From positions 44,264-108,263 of the forward strand of contig JBBELK010000629.1 of the NCBI GenBank assembly GCA_037783545.1: 64,000 bases of DNA, written 5' to 3'. Below the pieces are notes generated by a model that saw only the letters and a program-made list of their open reading frames with translations, was not told the DNA's origin and made no database searches. The stretch is from Henricia sp. BOLD:AAB3569 (lineage: Eukaryota; Echinodermata; Asteroidea; Spinulosida; Echinasteridae). This document shows, one piece after another, positions 37,688 through 48,400 of this stretch. The translations under genes and the position numbers were made by a program. Each line of letters opens with the position of its first letter. The first letter of the stretch is position 1.

Positions 37688-39650
37688 TCACGCAAACCGT
37701 GGCTGTCTGTACACACCTATTTGGGGTACTCCTGAGTTGTGCGCATGCTCAGTCATTCGGACTGTCGTTAACGCACCGCAGTTTGGCTCGGCAATTTGGT
37801 CAAAGTGTGGTCCAAACGTCGGCAAATTTGGAGGTCGAAAAATGTTCCGACGAACTTCAAATTTTGCATGCCCTAAACTCTCTATATTGCGCACTTGTCA
37901 TAAAAAATTGACAGACTTTCGCCGGGAAATGGCAGAGAAATTTCAAAGTTTAGAAAAAACTGGGTTGAGGCTTCCTCACTGCTCTCACGCAAACCGTGGC
38001 TGTCTGTACACACCTCTTTGGGGTCCTCCTGAGTTGTGCGCATGCTCAGTCATTCGGACTGTCGTTAACGCACCGCAGTTTGGATCGGCAATTTGGTCAA
38101 AGTGTGGTCCAAACGTCGGCAAATTTGGAGATCGAAAAATGTTCCGACGAACTTCAAATTTTGCATGCCCTAAACTCTCTATATTGCGCACTTGTCATAA
38201 AAAATTGACAGACTTTCGCCGGGAAATGGCAGAGAAATTTCAAAGTTTAGAAAAAACTGGGTTGAGGCTTCCTGACTGCTCTCACGCAAACCGTGGCTGT
38301 CTGTACACACCTCTTTGGGGTACTCCTGAGTTGTGCGCATGCTCAGTCATTCGGACTGTCGTTAACGCACCGCAGTTTGGCTCGGCAATTTGGTCAAAGT
38401 GTGGTCCAAACGTCGGCAAATTTGGAGGTCGAAAAATGTTCCGACGAACTTCAAATTTTGCATGCCCTAAACTCTCTATATTGCGCACTTGTCATACAAA
38501 ATTGACAGACTTTAGCCGGGAAATGGCAGAGAAATTTCAAAGTTTAGAAAAAACTGGGTTGAGGCTTCCTGACTGCTCTCACGCAAACCGTGGCTGTCTG
38601 TACACACCTCTTTGGGGTACTCCTGAGTTGTGCGCATGCTCAGTCATTCGGACTGTCGTTAACGCACCGCAGTTTGGCTCGGCAATTTGGTCAAAGTGTG
38701 GTCCAAACGTCGGCAAATTTGGAGGTCGAAAAATGTTCCGACGAACTTCAAATTTTGCATGCCCTAAACTCTCTATATTGCGCACTTGTCATAACAAATT
38801 GACAGACTTTCGCCGGGAAATGGCAGAGAAATTTCAAAGTTTAGAAAAAACAGGGTTGAGGCTTCCTCACTGCTCTCACGCAAACCGTGGCTGTCTGTAC
38901 ACACCTCTTTGGGGTACTCCTGAGTTGTGCGCATGCTCAGTCATTCGGACTGTCGTTAACGCACCGCAGTTTGGCTCGGCAATTTGGTCAAAGTGTGGTC
39001 CAAACGTCGGCAAATTTGGAGGTCGAAAAATGTTCCGACGAACTTCAAATTTTGCATGCCCTAAACTCTCTATATTGCGCACTTGTCATAAAAAATTGAC
39101 AGACTTTCGCCGGGAAATGGCAGAGAAATTTCAAAGTTTAGAAAAAACTGGGTTGAGGCTTCCTGACTGCTCTCACGCAAACCGTGGCTGTCTGTACACA
39201 CCTCTTTGGGGTACTCCTGAGTTGTGCGCATGCTCAGTCATTCGGACTGTCGTTAACGCACCGCAGTTTGGCTCGGCAATTTGGTCAAAGTGTGGTCCAA
39301 ACGTCGGCAAATTTGGAGGTCGAAAAATGTTCCGACGAACTTCAAATTTTGCAGGCCCTAAACTCTCTATATTGCGCACTTGTCATAAAAAATTGACAGA
39401 CTGTCGCCGGGAAATGGCAGAGAAATTTCAAAGTTTAGAAAAAACTGGGTTGAGGCTTCCTCACTGCTCTCACGCAAACCGTGGCTGTCTGTACACACCT
39501 ATTTGGGGTACTCCTGAGTTGTGCGCATGCTCAGTCATTCGGACTGTCGTTAACGCACCGCAGTTTGGGGCGGTCGGGTTGGCGTACGGGTTCTTTCCTC
39601 GCTGGCCTGTGATGACCGCTTTCCAAAGGACTACCCTTGCACATAGGTAG
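36402..39650 (+). other. Longest satellite open frame (1,082 codons), probably not a gene
   Basis: Eleven consecutive 297-bp monomers stay open in one frame because 297 is 99 codons and none carries a stop variant or a lengthened A-run. The frame then enters the insertion and stops at TAG (39,648). Each unit would give a 99-residue repeat with seven cysteines, including the motifs DCSH, LCAC, SKCG and RTCH. There is no signal peptide, no recognised domain and no distinct start context; the ATG at the start is simply where the previous frame broke. The same DNA is open for 68-70 codons per monomer in other frames on both strands. I treat it as a by-product of the repeat. Confidence 0.3.
37688..39469 (+). 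repeat. Local duplication, copy 1 (six monomers, 1,782 bp)
   Basis: Ordered variants are CACACCTATTTGG (near 37,719), GGGGTCCTCCTGAG, TTTGGATCGGC and GGAGATCG (38,030-38,130), CATACAAAATTG plus GACTTTAGCC (38,493-38,515), and AAAAACAGGGTTG plus CCTCACTGC (38,845-38,870). All recur in the copy beginning at 39,470, which carries the insertion. The last monomer here (39,173) has private GCAGGCCC and GACTGTCGCC changes. Confidence 0.83.
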
Positions 39651-39919
39651 TTTGGAGGAGTTTTTCGCGGAATCCCGTGATGTCCTGGAACGTTGCTCAA
39701 TGATGGAGTGACCAGTACGTACGTCACGGGGAACGCCGATGCAATTTTGGAACACGATTGGATCCGAGTCTGCGGTCTTGATTCTTCCAGACCTGGACTG
39801 GTGACGATTGTGGTTTTATGAGGATGTACCTGTGGTGCTTCTCGAAGGATATGACCTGATACTCGGACACGATCGACCAATATTGGTGATGATTGTGATG
39901 GAGAATACTCGCCGGATAA

Positions 39920-40131
39920 TGACCTGGATTGGCAACGACAACGAATGAGGAAATTTGGTGGATAAATGACCTGGACTGGCAACGACAACGAATGAGGAAA
40001 TTTGGCAATAACGGCGAACAATTGGTGGATAAATGACCTGGACTGGCAACGACTACGAATGAGGAAATTTGGCAATAACGGCGAACGCTTAGTGGATAAA
40101 TGACCTGGACTGGCAACGACAACGGCTGCTG
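39920..40131 (+). repeat. Short minisatellite inside the insertion (47/67-bp units)
   Basis: Four units begin TGACCTGGAYTGGCAACGAC at 39,920, 39,967, 40,034 and 40,101. Spacings are 47, 67 and 67 bp. The 67-bp units carry an extra ~20-bp piece with CAATAACGGCGAAC that is absent from the first unit. The last unit diverges after ACGACAACGG. A possible degenerate forerunner, GACCTGGACTGG, lies at 39,790. Confidence 0.9.
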
Positions 40132-40172
40132 AAGCACTGGTTCTATCGGTAACAACGTTGGACTGGTTAGCG

Positions 40173-40196
40173 TGTTTTATTCGGACGAATAAAACA
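40173..40196 (+). other. Perfect 11-bp inverted repeat with AATAAA
   Basis: TGTTTTATTCG (40,173-40,183) and CGAATAAAACA (40,186-40,196) are exact reverse complements separated by GA. The right arm contains AATAAA (40,188-40,193), 14 bp before the insertion's A-rich end TTTAGAAAAA. It could be a polyadenylation signal at the 3' end of a transcript-derived insert, a hairpin terminus, or chance. Only the structure is certain. Confidence 0.85.
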
Positions 40197-40207
40197 TTTT
40201 AGAAAAA

Positions 40208-41590
40208 GGCAATTTGGTCAAAGTGTGGTCCAAACGTCGGCAAATTTGGAGGTCGAAAAATGTTCCGACGAACTTCAAATTTTGCATGCCATAAACTCTC
40301 TATATTGCGCACTTGTCATAAAAAATTGACAGACTTTCGCCGGGAAATGGCAGAGAAATTTCAAAGTTTAGAAAAAACTGGGTTGAGGCTTCCTCACTGC
40401 TCTCACGCAAACCGTGGCTGTCTGTACACACCTCTTTGGGGTCCTCCTGAGTTGTGCGCATGCTCAGTCATTCGGACTGTCGTTAACGCACCGCAGTTTG
40501 GATCGGCAATTTGGTCAAAGTGTGGTCCAAACGTCGGCAAATTTGGAGATCGAAAAATGTTCCGACGAACTTCAAATTTTGCATGCCCTAAACTCTCTAT
40601 ATTGCGCACTTGTCATAAAAAATTGACAGACTTTCGCCGGGAAATGGCAGAGAAATTTCAAAGTTTAGAAAAAACTGGGTTGAGGCTTCCTCACTGCTCT
40701 CACGCAAACCGTGGCTGTCTGTACACACCTCTTTGGGGTACTCCTGAGTTGTGCGCATGCTCAGTCATTCGGACTGTCGTTAACGCACCGCAGTTTGGCT
40801 CGGCAATTTGGTCAAAGTGTGGTCCAAACGTCGGCAAATTTGGAGGTCGAAAAATGTTCCGACGAACTTCAAATTTTGCATGCCCTAAACTCTCTATATT
40901 GCGCACTTGTCATACAAAATTGACAGACTTTAGCCGGGAAATGGCAGAGAAATTTCAAAGTTTAGAAAAAACTGGGTTGAGGCTTCCTGACTGCTCTCAC
41001 GCAAACCGTGGCTGTCTGTACACACCTCTTTGGGGTACTCCTGAGTTGTGCGCATGCTCAGTCATTCGGACTGTCGTTAACGCACCGCAGTTTGGCTCGG
41101 CAATTTGGTCAAAGTGTGGTCCAAACGTCGGCAAATTTGGAGGTCGAAAAATGTTCCGACGAACTTCAAATTTTGCATGCCCTAAACTCTCTATATTGCG
41201 CACTTGTCATAAAAAATTGACAGACTTTCGCCGGGAAATGGCAGAGAAATTTCAAAGTTTAGAAAAAACAGGGTTGAGGCTTCCTCACTGCTCTCACGCA
41301 AACCGTGGCTGTCTGTACACACCTCTTTGGGGTACTCCTGAGTTGTGCGCATGCTCAGTCATTCGGACTGTCGTTAACGCACCGCAGTTTGGCTCGGCAA
41401 TTTGGTCAAAGTGTGGTCCAAACGTCGGCAAATTTGGAGGTCGAAAAATGTTCCGACGAACTTCAAATTTTGCATGCCCTAAACTCTCTATATTGCGCAC
41501 TTGTCATAAAAAATTGACAGACTTTCGCCGGGAAATGGCAGAGAAATTTCAAAGTTTAGAAAAAACTGGGTTGAGGCTTCCTCACTGCTC
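40208..41590 (+). repeat. Local duplication, copy 2 (continues after the insertion)
   Basis: From 40,208 the sequence follows 37,786 onward: GGGGTCCTCC, TTTGGATCGGC and GGAGATCG (40,440-40,555), CATACAAAATTG plus GACTTTAGCC (near 40,912-40,935), and AAAAACAGGG plus CCTCACTGC (near 41,265-41,290). The interrupted monomer's left half, 39,470-39,568, matches 37,688-37,786. Differences are few: GCATGCCATAAAC near 40,285, and AAAAAATTG instead of AACAAATTG near 41,210. Confidence 0.83.
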
Positions 41591-43655
41591 TCACGCAAAC
41601 CGTGGCTGTCTGTACACACCTCTTTGGGGTACTCCTGAGTTGTGCGCATGCTCAGTCATTCGGACTGTCGTTAACGCACCGCAGTTTGGCTCGGCAATTT
41701 GGTCAAAGTGTGGTCCAAACGGCGGCAAATTTGGAGGTCGAAAAATGTTCCGACGAACTTCAAATTTTGCATGCCCTAAACTCTCTATATTGCGCACTTG
41801 TCATACAAAATTGACAGACTTTCGCCGGGAAATGGCAGAGAAATTTCAAAGTTTAGAAAAAACTGGGTTGAGGCTTCCTGACTGCTCTCACGCAAACCGT
41901 GGCTGTCTGTACACACCTCTTTGGGGTACTCCTGAGTTGTGCGCATGCTCAGTCATTCGGACTGTCGTTAACGCACCGCAGTTTGGCTCGGCAATTTGGT
42001 CAAAGTGTGGTCCAAACGTCGGAAAATTTGGAGGTCGAAAAATGTTCCGACGAACTTCAAATTTTGCATGCCCTAAACTCTCTATATTGCGCACTTGTCA
42101 TAAAAAATTGACAGACTTTCGCCGGGAAATGGCAGAGAAATTTCAAAGTTGAGAAAAAACTGGGTTGAGGCTTCCTGACTGCTCTCACGCAAACCGTGGC
42201 TGTCTGTACACACCTCTTTGGGGTACTCCTGAGTTGTGCGCATGCTCAGTCATTCGGACTGTCGTTAACGCACCGCAGTTTGGCTCGGCAATTTGGTCAA
42301 AGTGTGGTCCAAACGTCGGAAAATTTGGAGGTCGAAAAATGTTCCGACGAACTTCAAATTTTGCATGCCCTAAAATCTCTATATTGCGCACTTGTCATAA
42401 AAAAATTGCAGACTTTCGCCGGGAAATGGCAGAGAAATTTCAAAGTTTAGAAAAAACTGGGTTGAGACTTCCTGACTGCTCTCACGCAAACCGTGGCTGT
42501 CTGTACACACCTCTTTGGGGTACTCATGAGTTGTGCGCATGCTCAGTCATTCGGACTGTCGTTAACGCACCGCAGTTTGGCTCGGCAATTTGGTCAAAGT
42601 GTGGTCCAAACGTCGGCAAATTTGGAGGTCGAAAAATGTTCCGACGAACTTCAAATTTTGCATGCCCTAAACTCTCTATATTGCGCACTTGTCATAAAAA
42701 ATTGACAGACTTTCGCCGGGAAATGGCAGAGAAATTTCAAAGTTTAGAAAAAACTGGGTTGAGGCTTCCTGACTGCTCTCACGCAAACCGTGGCTGTCTG
42801 TACACACCTCTTTGGCGTACTCCTGAGTTGTGCGCATGCTCAGTAATTCGGACTGTCGTTAACGCACCGCAGTTTGGCTCGGCAATTTGGTCAAAGTGTG
42901 GTCCAAACGTCGGCAAATTTGGAGGTCGAAAAATGTTCCGACGAACTTCAAATTTTGCATGCCCTAAACTCTCTATATTGCGCACTTGTCATAAAAAATT
43001 GACAGACTTTCGCCGGGAAATGGCAGAGAAATTTCAAAGTTTAGAAAAAACTGGGTTGAGGCTTCCTGACTGCTCTCACGCAAACCGTGGCTGTCTGTAC
43101 ACACCTCTTTGGGGTCCTCCTGAGTTGTGCGCATGCTCAGTCATTCGGACTGTCGTTAACGCACCGCAGTTTGGATCGGCAATTTGGTCAAAGTGTGGTC
43201 CAAACGTCGGCAAATTTGGAGGTCGAAAAATGTTCCGACGAACTTCAAATTTTGCATGCCCTAAACTCTCTATATTGCGCACTTGTCATACAAAATTGAC
43301 AGACTTTAGCCGGGAAATGGCAGAGAAATTTCAAAGTTTAGAAAAAACTGGGTTGAGGCTTCCTGACTGCTCTCACGCAAACCGTGGCTGTCTGTACACA
43401 CCTCTTTGGGGTACTCCTGAGTTGTGCGCATGCTCAGTCATTCGGACTGTCGTTAACGCACCGCAGTTTGGCTCGGCAATTTGGTCAAAGTGTGGTCCAA
43501 ACGTCGGCAAATTTGGAGGTCGAAAAATGTTCCGACGAACTTCAAATTTTGCATGCCCTAAACTCTCTATATTGCGCACTTGTCATAAAAAATTGACAGA
43601 CTTTCGCCGGGAAATGGCAGAGAAATTTCAAAGTTTAAAACAAAAAATGGGTTGA
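41591..43655 (+). repeat. Satellite block F2: monomers shared with distant positions
   Basis: CAAACGGCGGCAAATTT is private (near 41,720). The monomer at 41,888-42,164 combines GTCGGAAAATTTGG with AAAGTTGAGAAAAAAC, the same pair as the monomer at 9,217 and its duplicate at 16,020. The next (42,185-42,481) has CTAAAATCTC and TTGAGACTTCC as at 37,094. The monomer at 43,076 repeats GGGGTCCTCC, TTTGGATCGGC, CATACAAAATTG and GACTTTAGCC. The block ends in an odd A-rich stretch, GTTTAAAACAAAAAATGGG (43,633-43,651). Confidence 0.77.
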
Positions 43656-45453
43656 GGCTTCCTGACTGCTCTCACGCAAACCGTGGCTGTCTGTACACAC
43701 CTCTTTGGGGTACTCCTGAGTTGTGCGCATGCTCAGTCATTCGGACTGTCGTTAACGCACCGCAGTTTGGCTCGGCAATTTGGTCAAAGTGTGGTCCAAA
43801 CGTCGGCAAATTTGGAGGTCGAAAAATGTTCCGACGAACTTCAAATTTTGCATGCCCTAAACTCTCTATATTGCGCACTTGTCATACAAAATTGACAGAC
43901 TTTCGCCGGGAAATGGCAGAGAAATTTCAAAGTTTAGAAAAAACTGGGTTGAGGCTTCCTGACTGCTCTCACGCAAACCGTGGCTGTCTGTACACACCTC
44001 TTTGGGGTACTCCTGAGTTGTGCGTATGCTCAGTCATTCGGACTGTCGTTAACGCACCGCAGTTTGGCTCGGCAATTTGATCAAAGTGTGGTCCAAACGT
44101 CGGCAAATTTGAAGGTCGAAATATGTTCCGACGAACTTCAAATTTTGCATGCCCTAAACTCTCTATATTGCGCACTTGTCATAACAAATTGACAGACTTT
44201 CGCCGGGAAATGGCAGAGAAATTTCAAAGTTTAGAAAAAACTGGGTTAAGGCTTCCTGACTGCTCTCACGCAAACCGTGGCTGTCTGTACACACCTCTTT
44301 GGGGTACTCCTGAGTTGTGCGCATGCTCAGTCATTCGGACTGTCGTTAACGCACCGCAGTTTGGCTCGGCAATTTGGTCAAAGTGTGGTCCAAACGTCGG
44401 CAAATTTGGAGGTCGAAAAATGTTCCGACGAACTTCAAATTTTGCATGCCCTAAACTCTCTATATTGCGCACTTGTCATAAAAAATTGACAGACTTTCGC
44501 CGGGAAATGGCAGAGAAATTTCAAAGTTTAGAAAAAACTGGGTTGCGGCTTCCTGACTGCTCTCACGCAAACCGTGGCTGTCTGTACACACCTCTTTGGG
44601 GTACTCCTGAGTTGTGCGCATGCTCAGTCATTCGGACTGTCGTTAACGCACCGCAGTTTGGCTCGGCAATTTGGTCAAAGTGTGGTCCAAACGTCGGCAA
44701 ATTTGGAGGTCGAAAAATGTTCCGACGAACTTCAAATTTTGCATGCCCTAAACTCTCTATATTGCGCACTTGTCATAACAAATTGACAGACTTTCGCCGG
44801 GAAATGGCAGAGAAATTTCAAAGTTTAGAAAAAACTGGGTTGAGGCTTCCTGACTGCTCTCACGCAAACCGTGGCTGTCTGTACACACCTCTTTGGGGTA
44901 CTCCTGAGTTGTGCGCATGCTCAGTCATTCGGACTGTCGTTAACGCACCGCAGTTTGGCTCGGCAATTTGGTCAAAGTGTGGTCCAAACGTCGGCAAATT
45001 TGGAGGTCGAAAAATGTTCCGACGAACTTCAAATTTTGCATGCCCTAAACTCTCTATATTGCGCACTTGTCATAAAAAATTGACAGACTTTCGCCGGGAA
45101 ATGGCAGAGAAATTTCAAAGTTTAGAAAAAACTGGGTTGCGGCTTCCTGACTGCTCTCACGCAAACCGTGGCTGTCTGTACACACCTCTTTGGGGTACTC
45201 CTGAGTTGTGCGCATGCTCAGTCATTCGGACTGTCGTTAACGCACCGCAGTTTGGCTCGGCAATTTTGTCAAAGTGTGGTCCAAACGTCGGCAAATTTGG
45301 AGGTCGAAAAATGTTCCGACGAACTTCAAATTTTGCATGCCCTAAACTCTCTATATTGCGCACTTGTCATAAAAAATTGACAGACTTTCGCCGGGAAATG
45401 GCAGAGAAATGTCAAAGTTTAGAAAAAACTGGGTTGAGGCTTCCTGACTGCTC
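43656..45453 (+). repeat. Satellite block G1: near-consensus monomers
   Basis: Six monomers. One (from 43,969) is unusually variant: TGCGTATGCTC, CAATTTGATCAAAG, TTTGAAGGTCGAAATATG and GGGTTAAGGC. The pair at 44,266-44,859 is close to the pair at 44,860-45,453 (both have GGGTTGCGGC, near 44,541 and 45,135), which suggests a dimer duplication. GAAATGTCAAAG occurs near 45,407. Confidence 0.75.
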
Positions 45454-48400
45454 TCACGCAAACCGTGGCTGTCTGTACACACCTCTTTGGGGTACTCCTG
45501 AGTTGTGCGCATGCTCAGTCATTCGGACTGTCGTTAACGCACCGCAGTTTGGCTCGGCAATTTGGTCAAAGTGTGGTCCAAACGTCGGCAAATTTGGAGG
45601 TCGAAAAATGTTCCGACGAACTTCAAATTTTGCAATCTCTAAACTTTCTATATTGCGCACTTGTCATAAAAAATTGACAGACTTTCGCCGGGAAATGGCA
45701 GAGAAATTTCAAAGTTTAGAAAAAAACTGGGTTGAGGCTTCCTGACTGCTCTCACGCAAACCGTGGCTGTCTGTACACACCTCTTTGGGGTACTCCTGAG
45801 TTGTGCGCATGCTCAGTCATTCGGACTGTCGTTAACGCACCGCAGTTTGGCTCGGCAATTTGGTCAAAGTGTGGTCCAAACGTCGGCAAATTTGGAGGTC
45901 GAAAAATGTTCCGACGAACTTCAAATTTTGCATGCCCTAAACTCTCTAAATTGCGCACTTGTCATAAAAAATTGACAGACTTTCGCCGGGAAATGGCAGA
46001 GAAATTTCAAAGTTTAGAAAAAAACTGGGTTGAGGCTTCCTGACTGCTCTCACGCAAACCGTGGCTGTCTGTACACACCTCTTTGGGGTACTCCTGAGTT
46101 GTGCGCATGCTCAGTCATTCGGACTGTCGTTAACGCACCGCAGTTTGGCTCGGCAATTTGGTCAAAGTGTGGTCCAAACGTCGGCAAATTTGGAGGTCGA
46201 AAAATGTTCCGACGAACTTCAAATTTTGCATGCCCTAAGCTCTCTATATTGCGCACTTGTCATAAAAAATTGACAGACTTTCGCCGGGAAATGGCAGAGA
46301 AATTTCAAAGTTTTGAAAAAAACTGGGTTGAGGCTTCCTGACTGCTCTCACGCAAACCGTGGCTGTCTGTACACACCTCTTTGGGGTACTCCTGAGTTGT
46401 GCGCATGCTCAGTCATTCGGACTGTCGTTAACGCACCGCAGTTTGGCTCGGCAATTTGGTCAAAGTGTGGTCCAAACGTCGGCAAATTTGGAGGTCGAAA
46501 AATGTTCCGACGAACTTCAAATTTTGCATGCCCTAAACTCTCTATATTGCGCACTTGTCATAAAAAATTGACAGACTTTCGCCGGGAAATGGCAGAGAAA
46601 TTTCAAAGTTTAGAAAAAAATGGGTTGAGGCTTCCTGACTGCTCTCACGCAAACCGTGGCTGTCTGTACACACCTCTTTGGGGTACTCCTGAGTTGTGCG
46701 CATGCTCAGTCATTCGGACTGTCGTTAACGCACCGCAGTTTGGCTCGGCAATTTGGTCAAAGTGTGGTCCAAACGTCGGCAAATTTGGAGGTCGAAAAAT
46801 GTTCCGACGAACTTCAAATTTTGCATGCCCTAAACTCTCTATATTGCGCACTTGTCATAAAAAATTGACAGACTTTCGCCGGGAAATGGCAGAGAAATTT
46901 CAAAGTTTAGAAAAAACTGGGTTGAGGCTTCCTGACTGCTCTCACGCAAACCGTGGCTGTCTGTACACACCTCTTTGGGGTACTCCTGAGTTGTGCGCAT
47001 GCTCAGTCATTCGGACTGTCGTTAACGCACCGCAGTTTGGCTCGGCAATTTGGTCAAAGTGTGGTCCAAACGTCGGCAAATTTGGAGGTCGAAAAATGTT
47101 CCGACGAACTTCAAATTTTGCATGCCCTAAACTCTCTATATTGCGCACTTGTCATAAAAAATTGACAGACTTTCGCCGGGAAATGGCAGAGAAATTTCAA
47201 AGTTTAGAAAAAACTGGGTTGAGGCTTCCTGACTGCTCTCACGCAAACCGTGGCTGTCTGTACACACCTCTTTGGGGTACTCCTGAGTTATGCGCATGCT
47301 CAGTCATTCGGACTGTCGTTAACGCACCGCAGTTTGGCTCGGCAATTTGGTCAAAGTGTGGTCCAAACGTCGGCAAATTTGGAGGTCGAAAAATGTTCCG
47401 ACGAACTTCAAATTTTGCATGCCCTAAACTCTCTATATTGCGCACTTGTCATAAAAAATTGACAGACTTTCGCCGGGAATTGGCAGAGAAATTTCAAAGT
47501 TTAGAAAAAACTGGGTTGAGGCTTCCTGACTGCTCTCACGCAAACCGTGGCTGTCTGTACACACCTCTTTGGGGTACTCCTGAGTTGTGCGCATGCTCAG
47601 TCATTCGGACTGTCGTTAACGCACCGCAGTTTGGCTCGGCAATTTGGTCAAAGTGTGGTCCAAACGTCGGCAAATTTGGAGGTCGAAAAATGTTCCGACG
47701 AACTTCAAATTTTGCATGCCCTAAACTCTCTATATTGCGCACTTGTCATAAAAAATTGACAGACTTTCGCCGGGAAATGGCAGAGAAATTTCAAAGTTTA
47801 GAAAAAACTGGGTTGAGGCTTCCTGACTGCTCTCACGCAAACCGTGGCTGTCTGTACACACCTCTTTGGGGTACTCCTGAGTTGTGCGCATGCTCAGTCA
47901 TTCGGACTGTCGTTAACGCACCGCAGTTTGGCTCGGCAATTTGGTCAAAGTGTGGTCCAAACGTCGGCAAATTTGGAGGTCGAAAAATGTTCCGACAAAC
48001 TTCAAATTATGCATGCCCTAAACTCTCTATATTGCGCACTTGTCATAAAAAAAATTGACAGACTTTCGCCGGGAAATGGCAGAGAAATTTCAAAGTTTAG
48101 AAAAAACTGGGTTGAGGCTTCCTGACTGCTCTCACGCAAACCGTGGCTGTCTGTACACACCTCTTTGGGGTACTCCTGAGTTGTGCGCATGCTCAGTCAT
48201 TCGGACTGTCGTTAACGCACCGCAGTTTGGCTCGGCAATTTGGTCAAAGTGTGGTCCAAACGTCGGCAAATTTGGAGGTCGAAAAATGTTCCGACGAACT
48301 TCAAATTTTGCATGCCCTAAACTCTCTATATTGCGCCCTTGTCATAAAAAATTGACAGACTTTCGCCGGGAAATGGCAGAGAAATTTCAAAGTTTAGAAA

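Larger units (their letters stand above)
1..39568 (+). repeat. Satellite DNA array, left part (~297-bp monomer)
   Basis: About 133 head-to-tail copies of one ~297-bp unit, all in the same orientation. Fixed landmarks recur every 297 bases: CGCAAACCGTGGCTGTCTG, GAGTTGTGCGCATGCTCAG, CGTTAACGCACCGCAG, GTGTGGTCCAAACGTCGGC, CTCTATATTGCGCACTTG and GACTTTCGCCGGGAAATGG. Neighbouring monomers usually differ at only a few positions, so the array is strongly homogenised. Most length variants are 298-299 bp and come from the A-runs after GTCAT and TTTAG; 301-bp and 268-bp units also occur. No gene, rRNA or tRNA is recognisable inside. Centromeric, pericentromeric or subtelomeric satellite is the likely class; that location is inferred. 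Confidence 0.97.
39569..40207 (+). other. 639-bp non-satellite insertion, unidentified
   Basis: The monomer is interrupted after CGCACCGCAGTTTGG and resumes with GGCAATTTGGTC, so only CTC of the satellite is lost. No target-site duplication or terminal inverted repeat is visible. The right part holds a short minisatellite, a perfect hairpin with AATAAA, and an A-rich end. Translations give only short or frame-broken open stretches. Two contain phrases loosely like the ILGxD motif of retroelement aspartic proteases (DAILEHDWI near 39,737; YDLILGHD near 39,859), but no DTG or DSG active-site motif accompanies them. It could be a 5'-truncated retroelement tail, a solo fragment of another repeat, or ordinary DNA captured by the array. 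I do not recognise it. Confidence 0.85.

Noticed and set aside
39470-40075. Reverse-strand 201-codon open frame across the insertion
   Set aside because: Its end lies in satellite sequence, its start region is made of the minisatellite (repeating NFLIR and CQSRS), and another reverse frame of similar length overlaps it, so no gene is supported.
39569-40207. Intact transposable element
   Set aside because: At 639 bp with no terminal repeats, no target-site duplication and no intact coding frame, it cannot be called an intact element; at most it is a fragment.
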